Shown piece by piece: positions 32,692-41,557 of a stretch of DNA of 64,000 nt. How positions within the stretch are numbered: position 1 is the first letter of the stretch; each line of letters starts with the position of its first letter. The DNA is taken from the NCBI RefSeq assembly GCF_964246085.1, contig NZ_CAXTPD010000014.1; one strand, given 5' to 3'. The notes under the pieces were generated by a model. The model ran no database searches. It was not told where the DNA came from and saw nothing but the letters and a program-made list of their open reading frames with translations. Source of the DNA: Brotaphodocola sp003480315 (lineage in GTDB: Bacteria > Bacillota > Clostridia > Lachnospirales > Lachnospiraceae). The position numbers were made by a program, and so were the translations under genes.

Positions 32692-33876
32692 TCACGGTTT
32701 CATGCTGTCACGCAGTGCTGCTACCTCGTCTGTGCTCATATCAAATGCAGTACCTACCGTGATCTCACCATCGATAACCTTCTGCTCGGTCTCATCGATG
32801 AATTTCTGGATATCCTCCGGAACGATCGCCTTATAGTTCTCGTTCTTTGCAAGACCAACTGCTCCGCTGTCAAGACCAAGAGTATAGTCCTGATCCAGGC
32901 TCATCTCGCCCTTCTGCCATCCTTCCACTGCGGTGAAGATAGACTCGCCGACATTCTTTAAGCTGGAAGAAAGGATATTCGCAGCCAGGTCCTTATCGGA
33001 CTCAGCTAACTCAGAGTACAGATCCTGGTCACATGCGATCAGGTACTTATCTGCATTCTGTGCTGCAGTTGCCGCACCAAGGATAGACTGGGAAGCCGGT
33101 GCATATACCACCTGTGCGCCCTGATTGTACAGCTGGGTGGTCATCTCCATACATTTGGAAACATCCTCAAAGGAGCCTACATAAGAGGTCATGACCTTGA
33201 TCTCCGGATCTACATATTTGACACCTTCCAGATAGCCTACCAGGAAATCGTTGATGTTTGCGGTATCCATGGAACCGACAAAGCCAAGTACCTTCTTGGA
33301 CGGATCGATCTTTGCATCGCCGGACTCCAGCATCTTTGCTCCCAGAACACCTGCAAGATAAGCTGCCTGATTGGAGTAGTAATTAACACCCATCATGTTG
33401 CCGTCAACAACTACATCACGGTCTACATCAGAATCGAAAAGCAGATAATGCTTCTCCGGGAACTGGGAAGCAATATCCTGAGCCAGCTCTTTTACAGACC
33501 AGGTACCGGATACGATCATGTCCCAATCCTGCTCGGATACATCCAGATAGTTGCCCTCGTAGCTGGTCTCGTCACGTCCCATCTCTACGGTCTTAACCTC
33601 GGCACCCAGCTTGTCCTTTAACATCTGCATGCCACGCTCAGCAGAATCGTTAAAGCCCTTATCACCCAGGCTTCCGTTGCACAGGTATACAACCTTTAAC
33701 GGCTTGTCGCTTCCCTCTGCTGCTGCCTCGGTGCTCTCCTCAGCCTCTGCTTTGGTTTCGGTCTTGTCTGCTTCCGGTGCTTTTGTGGTTTCTTTGGAAG
33801 AACCGCCGCCGCATCCTGCCAGGACGCCCGCTGTCATTGCTGCTGCCAGTGCTACGCTTACTACTTTCTTTTTCAT
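32692..33876 (-). CDS. BMP-family nucleoside-binding lipoprotein
   Basis: 394 residues. The signal peptide has lipobox GVLAGCGGG and an acidic, Thr/Glu-rich linker to about residue 55. The BMP (basic membrane protein/PnrA-like) fold follows: KVVYLCNGSLGDKGFNDSAERG, FVGSMDTANINDFLVGYLEG and VVYAPASQSILGAA. PnrA-type proteins bind purine or pyrimidine nucleosides. It delivers to the ABC complex encoded downstream after the terminator. Confidence 0.9.
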   Translation of the reverse strand: MKKKVVSVALAAAMTAGVLAGCGGGSSKETTKAPEADKTETKAEAEESTEAAAEGSDKPLKVVYLCNGSLGDKGFNDSAERGMQMLKDKLGAEVKTVEMGRDETSYEGNYLDVSEQDWDMIVSGTWSVKELAQDIASQFPEKHYLLFDSDVDRDVVVDGNMMGVNYYSNQAAYLAGVLGAKMLESGDAKIDPSKKVLGFVGSMDTANINDFLVGYLEGVKYVDPEIKVMTSYVGSFEDVSKCMEMTTQLYNQGAQVVYAPASQSILGAATAAQNADKYLIACDQDLYSELAESDKDLAANILSSSLKNVGESIFTAVEGWQKGEMSLDQDYTLGLDSGAVGLAKNENYKAIVPEDIQKFIDETEQKVIDGEITVGTAFDMSTDEVAALRDSMKP

Positions 33877-33944
33877 GATACTCCTCCTTATTGGAAATAA
33901 AAATTGTTTATGTACAAACTGCCCACTGGCAGCTGTATTCCTGC

Positions 33945-34682
33945 TTAACGACCGCGTTCCAGGGAAAAGCGGTACCAGTTGCTGTCCATCCAGTATTTAT
34001 GATAGGAAATGGCCCGGTCTGTATCCGAAAGGACCTCATCCATGACAAGAAGAATAGGTGTTTTCGGCTTATCGTCCTCTTCCTCTCCCCATTCCATGGC
34101 ACTCATGACAAGCTCCGAGCGCCTGGCCTTTTTGTAAAGCTCCTCCAGCACAAAATGTTCAACCGCGGGCTGATCATCCACAGAAATCCCCATTTTTTCC
34201 ACCTCCGTTACCGGAATTGCCGCGACAGAGGAGGCAACGTGCTCTTCGCCGACATAATAGCTGGTATTAACTACCAGGGCAATAAAGGATTCCCGGTCAA
34301 GCCCGAGAAGATCGCTGACCAGCTTTCCTCCATTCTGGAAGGTAATCTTTGATGTTGTCCCGGTAACCGGCTGCAGGCATCCTGCCAGACAGGGATGTAC
34401 GATCTGGGTGATCCCCCTGCGGCTGCGCTCCATCTTTCCGGTCACGGTTGTTTTTTTGCCCTGCATTTTGTAGATCAGGCCATCCTCCTCAAGCTTTCGA
34501 ACGGCCAGACGAATAGTGCTGCGGCTCACATTCCAGTAGGCTGCCATTGCATTTTCCCCCGGAATGGTGTCGCCCTCTTTCAGAATCCCGTTGCTGATCA
34601 TCTCATACACAATGTCATAGATCTGAATGTAACAGGGAATGTTTAGCTTCCTCAGCAAAGGCAGTGTTCTGCAATCATCCAT
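33945..34682 (-). CDS. GntR/HutC-type regulator with UTRA domain
   Basis: 245 residues. The winged helix is at about 12-80 (YIQIYDIVYEMISNGILKEGDTIPGENAMA, VSRSTIRLAVRKLEEDGLIY) and the UTRA effector-binding domain at about 100-240. It sits inside the nucleoside operon just after phosphorylase C and should repress it until a nucleoside or ribose derivative binds. The likely operator is the palindrome at 36527-36560. The ribosome site is rather far (AAGGAG, about 12 nt). Confidence 0.85.
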   Translation of the reverse strand: MDDCRTLPLLRKLNIPCYIQIYDIVYEMISNGILKEGDTIPGENAMAAYWNVSRSTIRLAVRKLEEDGLIYKMQGKKTTVTGKMERSRRGITQIVHPCLAGCLQPVTGTTSKITFQNGGKLVSDLLGLDRESFIALVVNTSYYVGEEHVASSVAAIPVTEVEKMGISVDDQPAVEHFVLEELYKKARRSELVMSAMEWGEEEDDKPKTPILLVMDEVLSDTDRAISYHKYWMDSNWYRFSLERGR

Positions 34683-34685
34683 AAA

Positions 34686-35450
34686 TCAGGCATTCTCCTT
34701 ATCCTTCGCGATCAGCATTCTCATGGTCTCGATTGCGGTACGGATCGCCCTGTCTTCAATATCGATATCTGATTTTCTTCCATTTTCAGAATAATCTTTA
34801 CAGTTGGTAGCACTGGCCATCACGCAGCCGGTTCGGATTCCCAGAGATGCTCCTACCGTGAAAAGAACGGAGCATTCCATGCTGGTAGATGTTGCGCCGC
34901 CTTTCTCATAAGCCTCCCACCGGTAGATCAGCTCTGGTCCAACCGGCTTGGTCTCCGGTGCAGTCTGGGTGTAAAACGATGCTTTGGTAATGGTAACTCC
35001 GATATTGTACGGAAGCCCCAGCTTCTGCGCTGCCTGCTGTGCCGCCTTGACTACCTGAAAATCCGGAACAGCCGGAAATTCGATCGGAAGATAGTGAGTG
35101 CTTACACCCTCCATTCTCACCGCGCCGTTTGGGATCACGACATCTCCCAGCGAAACTTTTCTCGATGTGGATGCGCAGGTTCCCACACGAAGCATGGTGT
35201 CTGCTCCGCACTGATACAGCTCTTCGACCGCAATTGCTGCGGACGGACCGCCAATCCCGGTACTGGTCACAGCCACCTTTACACCATCCAGCTCACCCAC
35301 AAAGGTACGGAATTCACGGTTATAAGCAATCTCCTTCGGATCATCAAAGTATGCCGCGATCTTCTCCGTGCGCTCCGGGCTTCCCGGAAGAAATACATAG
35401 CGGCCAACCGCGCCCGGTTCCAGTCCAATGTGCATCATTTTCTTTCCCAT
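34686..35450 (-). CDS. NP-I family nucleoside phosphorylase, copy C
   Basis: 254 residues from MGKKMMHIGLEPG. The blocks are FLPGSPERTEKIAAYFDD, VAVTSTGIGGPSAAIAVEEL, RVGTCASTS, GVTITKASFYT and TSTSMECSVLFTVG. It is very close in layout to copy A, with the same MEC at the base/ribose site, so the two are probably duplicates. The start at 35450 follows AAAGGAGG; the longer frame (35504) overlaps the hydrolase end without a site. Confidence 0.87.
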   Translation of the reverse strand: MGKKMMHIGLEPGAVGRYVFLPGSPERTEKIAAYFDDPKEIAYNREFRTFVGELDGVKVAVTSTGIGGPSAAIAVEELYQCGADTMLRVGTCASTSRKVSLGDVVIPNGAVRMEGVSTHYLPIEFPAVPDFQVVKAAQQAAQKLGLPYNIGVTITKASFYTQTAPETKPVGPELIYRWEAYEKGGATSTSMECSVLFTVGASLGIRTGCVMASATNCKDYSENGRKSDIDIEDRAIRTAIETMRMLIAKDKENA

Positions 35451-35511
35451 ACGGATTCCTCCTTTTTTTGAAGCATCTGCATTCTGCAGCGCTGTCACTG
35501 CCATAACTCCA

Positions 35512-36486
35512 TTACCAGTTGTATCTTCCCGGTGTCATGTCCTGATATACTGCGAACAGTCTTCTCACTGCAACCTCAGAGTTGACCGACACACACGCTG
35601 CGATCTCTTCCCGGTCCAGGTTCGGAACAAAGCCCATATCCTTCTTGATCATGCCTTTAAACGGCTCATGCTCATATTCCACACTGGCGCGGATCATCTT
35701 GTAGAGACCCAGGCTCGGATCCTCTGCGATCAGCATAGCCAGCGGATCGTGTACCACGCAGGCATTTGCCATGCCCATGGATACGCGGTGGAACTCAAAA
35801 TAGAACTTCAGGACATCCCGGATATACTCTGCGATCGGTCTGCACTCCTCAGACGCATATTCACAGAGATTTTTTACATCACGGTCGGTGATAAAGGTCT
35901 TCATGGTCACATCCAGACCAACCAGCGTCATACGGAAGCCTGCTCCCATGACAATATCCGCTGCCCTGGCATCTCCGTGGATATTTGCCTCCGCGTAGTT
36001 GTTGATATTGCCCGGAACATCAATACAGCCTCCCATGGACACAACCTTTTTGAGTTTTTTCGGCAGGGTCTTATCCTTCAGATAAGCTTTAGCCAGGTTG
36101 GTCATACGGCCGGTCGTGATCACAATGAGCTCTCCATCCAGTTCGTCAGCTTTCCGGATGATGAAATCTTCCGCAGACTCCGCGACCGGCTTCTGGCTGC
36201 TCTCCGGCAGGATCACATTGCCGATGCCGTTGTCACCGTGGATATAAGCCGGAGCAGATTCAAATACGCCCTCTAAGGATTCATTTGCGCCAACTGCTAC
36301 CGGAACCTCATAGCCGCAGTTGGAAAGTTTAATCAGGCGGAGGCAATTGTCTGCTGACTGCTCCGCATTGTTGTTGCCAAAACAGGTGGTGATTCCCTCT
36401 ACATGAAAGTTCGGAGAACGCAGTGCGTAAAGAATCGCCAGGGAGTCATCTACTCCGGTGTCCGCATCAATGATAATATTTTTCAT
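35512..36486 (-). CDS. Nucleoside hydrolase (IUNH family)
   Basis: 324 residues. The Ca2+/ribose motif DADTGVDDS is at the N-terminus, followed by VEGITTCFGNNN, GENESLEG-like wording near residue 65, and NYAEANIHGDARAADIV, where the family's Asn and Asp ligands sit. It hydrolyses nucleosides to base and free ribose, which the adjacent ribokinase phosphorylates, giving a phosphate-independent route beside the phosphorylases. It is the first gene behind the operator-promoter at 36521-36560. Confidence 0.9.
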   Translation of the reverse strand: MKNIIIDADTGVDDSLAILYALRSPNFHVEGITTCFGNNNAEQSADNCLRLIKLSNCGYEVPVAVGANESLEGVFESAPAYIHGDNGIGNVILPESSQKPVAESAEDFIIRKADELDGELIVITTGRMTNLAKAYLKDKTLPKKLKKVVSMGGCIDVPGNINNYAEANIHGDARAADIVMGAGFRMTLVGLDVTMKTFITDRDVKNLCEYASEECRPIAEYIRDVLKFYFEFHRVSMGMANACVVHDPLAMLIAEDPSLGLYKMIRASVEYEHEPFKGMIKKDMGFVPNLDREEIAACVSVNSEVAVRRLFAVYQDMTPGRYNW

Positions 36487-36520
36487 TTATAAATCCGCTC
36501 CTTTTTATCTTGTATGCTCA

Positions 36521-36560
36521 TAATAAAACATGGCTACCATGTTTGTCAACATGATAGCCA
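36521..36560 (-). promoter_or_regulatory. Nucleoside operon promoter with nested GntR-type operators
   Basis: On the minus strand TTGACA (36544-36549) and TTATTA (36521-36526) are 17 nt apart. That spacer is exactly the perfect palindrome AACATGGtagCCATGTT (36527-36543). A second, larger inverted repeat has 13-bp arms (TGGCTACCATGTT at 36531-36543 and AACATGATAGCCA at 36548-36560, 12 of 13) and straddles the -35 box. Binding would block polymerase completely. Confidence 0.75.
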
Positions 36561-36642
36561 CGAATTTTTGTGATTTTTGACGGATTTTCTGTTTTTTCCT
36601 CCGGTTTTTTTAAAAAATTGCCTAAAAATTTTTATGTCAGGC

Positions 36643-37542
36643 TTACAAAATTTCTTTTCTTGCTGGAAATGATGGCTGTGCACCCTCTCTGGTTACCGCG
36701 ATCGCACTTGCCTTTGCCGCAAATCCGAGTGCTTTCTCCAGTGGATTTCCCTCTGCCAGACTGCATGCCATAGCTCCGGTAAAGCAGTCACCTGCCCCGG
36801 TGGTATCCACTGCTGATGCCTTCACCGCAGGCACATTCTCCAGCTTTCCCTCTGCATCCAGGGTACAGCAGCCCTTTGAGCCAAGGGTAATGATCGGATG
36901 TGCTACGCCCATTGCCTTTAAGGTATTCAGCTCCCGCTCCGGCTGACAGGCCTCATCTGCCCGTCCCAGCACCTTCATGATTTCGGTCTGGTTCGGCTTT
37001 ACGATAGTGAGTCCGCGGATCAGCTCTTCCGGAAGCTCTCTCGCCGGTGCCGGATCCAGGATCACGCATTTTCCGGCCTCTTTTGCCTTTTCTGCCACAT
37101 AGCATACCGTATCAAACGGAATCTCCAGCTGCAGGATCACGATATCGCTTGTCAGGATAACATCCATAACAGAATCCACATAGTCCCTGTCTACCCTGTC
37201 GTTTGCCCCCGGAATGACAATAATGCTGTTGTCTCCCTCTGCATTCACTGCGATCAGGGCCGTTCCGGTGCTGACACCCTCCACGGTTCTGATATATTCC
37301 GTGTGAACTCCCGCATGCTGTAAACTATCCAGGCTCATACGGCCTGCCGCGTCATTGCCGACTGCTCCAAGCATTGTGACATCTGCCCCCAGATATGCTG
37401 CCGCATAAGCCTGATTTGCCCCCTTTCCACCCGGTTTTAAATCCAGTCCCTGTCCGGAAACAGTCTCGCCGACCCCCGGCTGCTGCTGTACATGGGTCAC
37501 ATAATCCATGTTGATACTGCCTACCACCACAATTTTCTTCAT
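36643..37542 (-). CDS. rbsK: Ribokinase
   Basis: A 299-residue PfkB-family sugar kinase: GSINMDYVTHVQQQPGVGET, PGGKGANQAYAAAYLG (ribose binding), and the ATP/anion-hole block DTTGAGDCFTGAMA with catalytic Asp. It makes ribose-5-phosphate from the ribose freed by the neighbouring hydrolase. It has its own promoter upstream and only a weak AT-rich hairpin (36605-36646) before the nucleoside operon promoter, so read-through is possible. Confidence 0.92.
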   Translation of the reverse strand: MKKIVVVGSINMDYVTHVQQQPGVGETVSGQGLDLKPGGKGANQAYAAAYLGADVTMLGAVGNDAAGRMSLDSLQHAGVHTEYIRTVEGVSTGTALIAVNAEGDNSIIVIPGANDRVDRDYVDSVMDVILTSDIVILQLEIPFDTVCYVAEKAKEAGKCVILDPAPARELPEELIRGLTIVKPNQTEIMKVLGRADEACQPERELNTLKAMGVAHPIITLGSKGCCTLDAEGKLENVPAVKASAVDTTGAGDCFTGAMACSLAEGNPLEKALGFAAKASAIAVTREGAQPSFPARKEIL

Positions 37543-37577
37543 GATGATTCTTCCTCCTCCTGTCAGATACTGCGTTC

Positions 37578-37606
37578 ATCATAGCACGGGTCTCTGTAAA
37601 GTTCAA
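37578..37606 (-). promoter_or_regulatory. Ribokinase promoter
   Basis: On the minus strand TTGAAC (37601-37606), a 17-nt spacer ending in TGC, and TATGAT (37578-37583). The -35 directly abuts the T-run of the glgB terminator. Confidence 0.7.
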
Positions 37607-37640
37607 ACAGAAAAACTGCCAGGCCTTCACCTGACAGTTT
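37607..37640 (-). terminator. Terminator after glgB
   Basis: On the minus strand AAACTGTCAGG pairs with CCTGGCAGTTT (one wobble) around a 6-nt loop, then TTTTTCTG. Confidence 0.8.
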
Positions 37641-37653
37641 CTCCAGATTTCTT

Positions 37654-40074
37654 TTATGCTTTTTTATCTGCAGTTTTCGTCTTTGCTGCAGTTTTCGTCT
37701 TTGCTGCGGTTTTTGTCTTTGCTGCGGCTTTTGTCTTTGCTGCGGTTTTTGTCTTTGCTGCGGCTTTTGTCTTCGTTGCGGTTTCCTTCCGGGCCGTTGT
37801 CGTTTTCGCTGCAGCAGTCTTCTTTGCTGCCGCTTTCTTTGGTGCGGCCGGCTCACAGCAAAATACGATCATGGACATAGGCGGCACGGTGATCTGCATG
37901 GAATGCTCACGGCCATCATACTCTTCCTTCTTTGCAGCCCTCACACGCGGATTGCCCTTGCCGCTTCCTCCAAACTGCTTTGCGTCACTGTTGAAGATCT
38001 CCTTATATCTGCCCGCAAACGGAAGTCCGATCTGATATTTCTCATGAAGCACCGGCGCAAAGTTGCAGACAAAGAGCAGTGTTTCTTCCGGCTTGTCTGT
38101 CTTTCTTGTAAAGACAACGATATTATCTGCCGCAGAGGTACAGTTGATCCATTCGAAGCCCTCCTCATCAAAATCCTTCTGATACATGGCAGGATTCGTG
38201 CGGTAAAGCTCATTTAACGCAGTCACATAATCCTGCATGCTCTTATGAAGTGGGTACTCCAGAATATTCCACGGAAGCTCCTCATTCTCATTCCACTCAG
38301 AGATCTGTGCAAACTCCTGACCCATGAACAGCAGCTTCTTGCCCGGATGGCCATACATAAATCCATATGCGGTACGCAGATTTGCCGCCTTTTCCTCATA
38401 GGTCTCACCCGGCATCTTGCAAAGCATGGAAGACTTTCCATGTACGACTTCATCGTGGGAGAATACCAGCACAAAATCCTCACTGTAGGCGTAAAGCATG
38501 CTGAAGGTCAGCTCCCCGTAATGCTGGTTCCGGAAATATGGATCGCACTGCATATAGCCGGTGAAATCATTCATCCAGCCCATATTCCACTTATAATCAA
38601 AGCCCAGGCCGTTCTCCTTCACAGATCCGGTGATCTGCGGCCATGCAGTAGATTCCTCCGCGATCAGAAGACCGCCCCTGATCTCCTTTTTGAAGATACT
38701 GTTTAAATGCTTCAGAAAGTCCACGGCCTCCAGATTCTCATGACCGCCGTAGATATTGGCCACCCACTCGCCATCATTCTTGCCGTAATCCAGATACAGC
38801 ATGGACGCCACCGCATCCATACGGATACCGTCTGCGTGGTACTGCTTTGCCCAGAACAATGCATTTGCGATCAGGAAGTTTGTAACCTGCGGCCGTCCGT
38901 AATTATAAATCAGGGTACCCCAGTGCGGATGCGCACCCTGCCTCGGATCCTGATGCTCGTAAACACAGCTTCCGTCGAAGCATGCCAGACCGTGGGCGTC
39001 ACGCGGAAAATGAGCCGGTACCCAGTCCAGGATCACGCCGATGCCCTGTTCATGCATGTAATTCATGAAATACATAAAATCATCCGGCGTGCCATACCTG
39101 CTGGTCGGCGCATAGTAGCCGGTTACCTGATAGCCCCAGGATTCATCTAACGGATGCTCCATCACCGGCATCAGCTCCACATGGGTATAGCTCAGCTTCT
39201 TCACATACTCTGCCAGCTTCGGTGCGATCTCCCGGTAGTTGTAAAACTCCGAACCGGTCACCGGCTCCCCGGCTTCGTCCAGCTTTAATTCATGGCGCAT
39301 CCAGGAGCCCAGATGCAGTTCATAGATGGAAAGCGGCTTGTCCTTGGCTGCCTCCAGCTCCCGGTTCTTCATCCAGACCTCATCACTCCAGGTAAACTGC
39401 TCCAGGTCCCAGACGATGGAGGCATTGTTCGGACGCAGCTCTGAGTAGTTTCCGTAGGGATCTGATTTCAGCATCGGCTCCCCACGATGATTCTTGATCT
39501 CATATTTGTAAAGTGTCCCGGCCTTCAGCCCCGGCATAAAGAGTTCAAAAACCCCCGAATCCCCAAGACGTTTCATCTGATGGCGGCGGCCGTCCCACAT
39601 GTTAAAGTCACCGACCACACTGACACGCATGGCACACGGTGCCCATACGGCAAAATAAACACCGCTTACACCGTCAATGGTAATTGGATGCGCACCCATT
39701 TTGCGATATACATCATAATAGATTCCTGCGTCAAACTTTTTCAGCTCTGCATCTGTAAACTGAGACGGGAATGCGTATGGATCCTGCAATTCCTCCGTTG
39801 TCCCGTTATCGTAAGTAATCTCCAGAAGATATTTGCTCATCTTCTTCCCATGCAGGAGCACCGCATAATATCCAGCCTCGTCCTGCAGCTCCATGGGATA
39901 GCTCTCATTTCCAACCTTCGCTGCCACAGCTACCGCGTGCGGCATGAACACCTGGATCAGCAGTCCCTCTTCCACCTCATGCGCTCCCAGAAGGCGTTCC
40001 GGATTTGCCGCCTCGGAATACACGATTTCCTCAATTCCAGCCCAGTCCATTAAATCATATAATACCTGATCCAT
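37654..40074 (-). CDS. glgB: 1,4-alpha-glucan branching enzyme with lysine/alanine-rich tail
   Basis: An 806-residue GH13 enzyme that forms alpha-1,6 branches in glycogen. It has an N-terminal early-set/CBM48 module with GVYFAVWAPCAMRVSVVGDFN near residue 150, and then the catalytic barrel. Likely catalytic residues are Asp in DGIRMDAVASM (about 415), Glu in LIAEESTAW (about 470) and Asp in FSHDEVVHGKSSM (about 540). The start at 40074 follows GGGAGGG. After the usual beta-sandwich end (SMIVFCCEP) there are about 65 extra residues made of AAKTKT/A repeats, basic and probably disordered. No other glg gene is nearby. Confidence 0.92.
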   Translation of the reverse strand: MDQVLYDLMDWAGIEEIVYSEAANPERLLGAHEVEEGLLIQVFMPHAVAVAAKVGNESYPMELQDEAGYYAVLLHGKKMSKYLLEITYDNGTTEELQDPYAFPSQFTDAELKKFDAGIYYDVYRKMGAHPITIDGVSGVYFAVWAPCAMRVSVVGDFNMWDGRRHQMKRLGDSGVFELFMPGLKAGTLYKYEIKNHRGEPMLKSDPYGNYSELRPNNASIVWDLEQFTWSDEVWMKNRELEAAKDKPLSIYELHLGSWMRHELKLDEAGEPVTGSEFYNYREIAPKLAEYVKKLSYTHVELMPVMEHPLDESWGYQVTGYYAPTSRYGTPDDFMYFMNYMHEQGIGVILDWVPAHFPRDAHGLACFDGSCVYEHQDPRQGAHPHWGTLIYNYGRPQVTNFLIANALFWAKQYHADGIRMDAVASMLYLDYGKNDGEWVANIYGGHENLEAVDFLKHLNSIFKKEIRGGLLIAEESTAWPQITGSVKENGLGFDYKWNMGWMNDFTGYMQCDPYFRNQHYGELTFSMLYAYSEDFVLVFSHDEVVHGKSSMLCKMPGETYEEKAANLRTAYGFMYGHPGKKLLFMGQEFAQISEWNENEELPWNILEYPLHKSMQDYVTALNELYRTNPAMYQKDFDEEGFEWINCTSAADNIVVFTRKTDKPEETLLFVCNFAPVLHEKYQIGLPFAGRYKEIFNSDAKQFGGSGKGNPRVRAAKKEEYDGREHSMQITVPPMSMIVFCCEPAAPKKAAAKKTAAAKTTTARKETATKTKAAAKTKTAAKTKAAAKTKTAAKTKTAAKTKTADKKA
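37668..37775. repeat. Six tandem 18-bp repeats encoding the GlgB tail
   Basis: The unit CTGCGGTTTTTGTCTTTG and one- or two-base variants repeat six times without gaps, each giving six residues of AAKTKT/AAKTKA on the minus strand. Further degenerate basic codons continue to about 37855. The exact period makes copy-number slippage likely. Confidence 0.92.
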
Positions 40075-40157
40075 TGATAGCCCTCCCAAAATATAGAGTC
40101 GGAAATTCGACAAAAATTGCGACTTTTCAAATTTTCCGTTCATTAATTCTGAAATTT

Positions 40158-40186
40158 ATTATAGCCGATTTTTCCCGCGTTTTCTA
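40158..40186 (-). promoter_or_regulatory. Possible glgB promoter
   Basis: On the minus strand TATAAT (40158-40163) has a weak TAGAAA (40181-40186) 17 nt upstream. The leader would be about 80 nt. Confidence 0.45.
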
Positions 40187-40237
40187 CTGGTTTAATCCAA
40201 ATTTATCAAGTTTTCGTTAAGAAATAGGCAAAATCTG

Positions 40238-41323
40238 CTACCACGGCTGTATTCTTCGGTAGGATAACATCAGGTCCACCATCCTTCCGTAGCTTTTCAC
40301 GCCGTCGGCCTGGGAGTTCATTTTCAGATAGGTGTCATTCATCCGGGTTGCCGCCTCCGATACCCTGCTTTCGTACCGATTCCAGAAATCCGAATTTTCA
40401 TCCAGATCCTGTCTTGCTCCCTCGCAAAGCTGATCCGTTAGTTCTATGTAGCGTTTCCTGTCCACCCGCGCCAGCGCATTTCCCGCATAAACCCAGCCGG
40501 TCAGGTAACCGCTGTAGCGAAACGCTTCGTTTTCTGATGAAATACAGGCCAGATATCCGATAAAATTCGCTTCATCCTCCCGCATAAAGCCCTTTAGATG
40601 GGATAACTCATGGCAAAGGGTATGGGGCACGTTGTAATCCGGCATGTCTCCGTTATAGTTTGCTTCCACCGTAAACGGAGAGTAAACGCCGCACAGCTGC
40701 TGCACGGAAAGGATCCGGGATACCAAAACCTCCTTTGGTTTTGGATAAAATCCTCCCAGACAGGAAAATTGTTCTCCCGCCGCCTGCATGGCTGTTACCG
40801 CTTCTGCCCGCCAGGCACTGCGGTGCTCCCGGTAAGACTGCCGACCGGATTTTGCAGATTCATTGACCAGCTCCACCAGATCACTGCACAGGGTTTCCAG
40901 CTCTTCCACAGTGTAAGTGCCATCCGCCAGACCGGCATAAGAAGAAAAAGAGGAGGCATAGTAATTGATGCCGCAGTTGACGGTGTATAAAAACAGCAGC
41001 GTACCGACGATCAAAAGCCACCGCCTGCCAATGACTGTCAGAGCTTTTGCAGTTTCCGGTCGGATTAGCGCCGCAGACAGGCGCACCACATCCAGAAACA
41101 GCAGGCATAGCAGACCGTACAGCCCCATCTCCACTACAGAAAATGGCAGCAGCCCCGTCAATCGCCCCACACCTTCCACGATCCACGGGTAAATATGGTG
41201 GGCATACCAGGTGCCAAAGCCCGGAAGTGTCCGGGCAGAAAGCTGAAATACTGCTGTCAGAAGCAGCAGGGAGATTCCTGCTGCTACAAGATATTGACTG
41301 CCATATCGCTTATTCTTTTTCAT
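40238..41323 (-). CDS. DUF3810 membrane zinc metalloprotease-like protein
   Basis: 361 residues from MKKNKRYGSQ. Three membrane segments lie in the first 130 residues (AAGISLLLLTAVFQL, VVEMGLYGLLCLLFLDVV, WLLIVGTLLFLYTVN). A large extracytoplasmic domain follows with the zinc motif HTLCHELSHLKGFMREDEANF (HExxH plus downstream Glu), as in gluzincins. The start follows AGGAGAG. Its substrate is unknown. It stands alone, divergent from the potassium uptake operon. Confidence 0.82.
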   Translation of the reverse strand: MKKNKRYGSQYLVAAGISLLLLTAVFQLSARTLPGFGTWYAHHIYPWIVEGVGRLTGLLPFSVVEMGLYGLLCLLFLDVVRLSAALIRPETAKALTVIGRRWLLIVGTLLFLYTVNCGINYYASSFSSYAGLADGTYTVEELETLCSDLVELVNESAKSGRQSYREHRSAWRAEAVTAMQAAGEQFSCLGGFYPKPKEVLVSRILSVQQLCGVYSPFTVEANYNGDMPDYNVPHTLCHELSHLKGFMREDEANFIGYLACISSENEAFRYSGYLTGWVYAGNALARVDRKRYIELTDQLCEGARQDLDENSDFWNRYESRVSEAATRMNDTYLKMNSQADGVKSYGRMVDLMLSYRRIQPW

Positions 41324-41438
41324 GAATCTCTCCTGAAATGTGTACCTCAAATATTGTCCAATAACAGCATGTTTTTACTATAGTTTACTATATATTTTCA
41401 CTGTTTTCCATACAATACAGAAAAGCAGAAGCCAGAAT

Positions 41439-41503
41439 CTTTGTACCATCTTAATACCGGGCAAAATACCTTTGTGCCCTCTTTAACTCTTTTTTTCTAT
41501 AAT
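41439..41503 (+). promoter_or_regulatory. Potassium operon promoter with 31-bp spaced direct repeats
   Basis: CTTTGTACCATCTTAA (41439) and CTTTGTGCCCTCTTTAA (41470) are near-identical and 31 bp apart, about three helical turns on one face. The second overlaps the -35 region of TATAAT (41498-41503). This is a typical layout for an OmpR-family activator such as the KdpE encoded at the end of the operon. Confidence 0.5.
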
Positions 41504-41557
41504 GGAACTAACAAAAACAGCGGTATCACTACCAGACAGAAGATTGGAGCTGTATCC

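Noticed and set aside
37656..37880. Leu/Phe/Ser-rich plus-strand frames opposite the GlgB tail
   Set aside because: They are antisense readings of the 18-bp repeats with no ribosome site.
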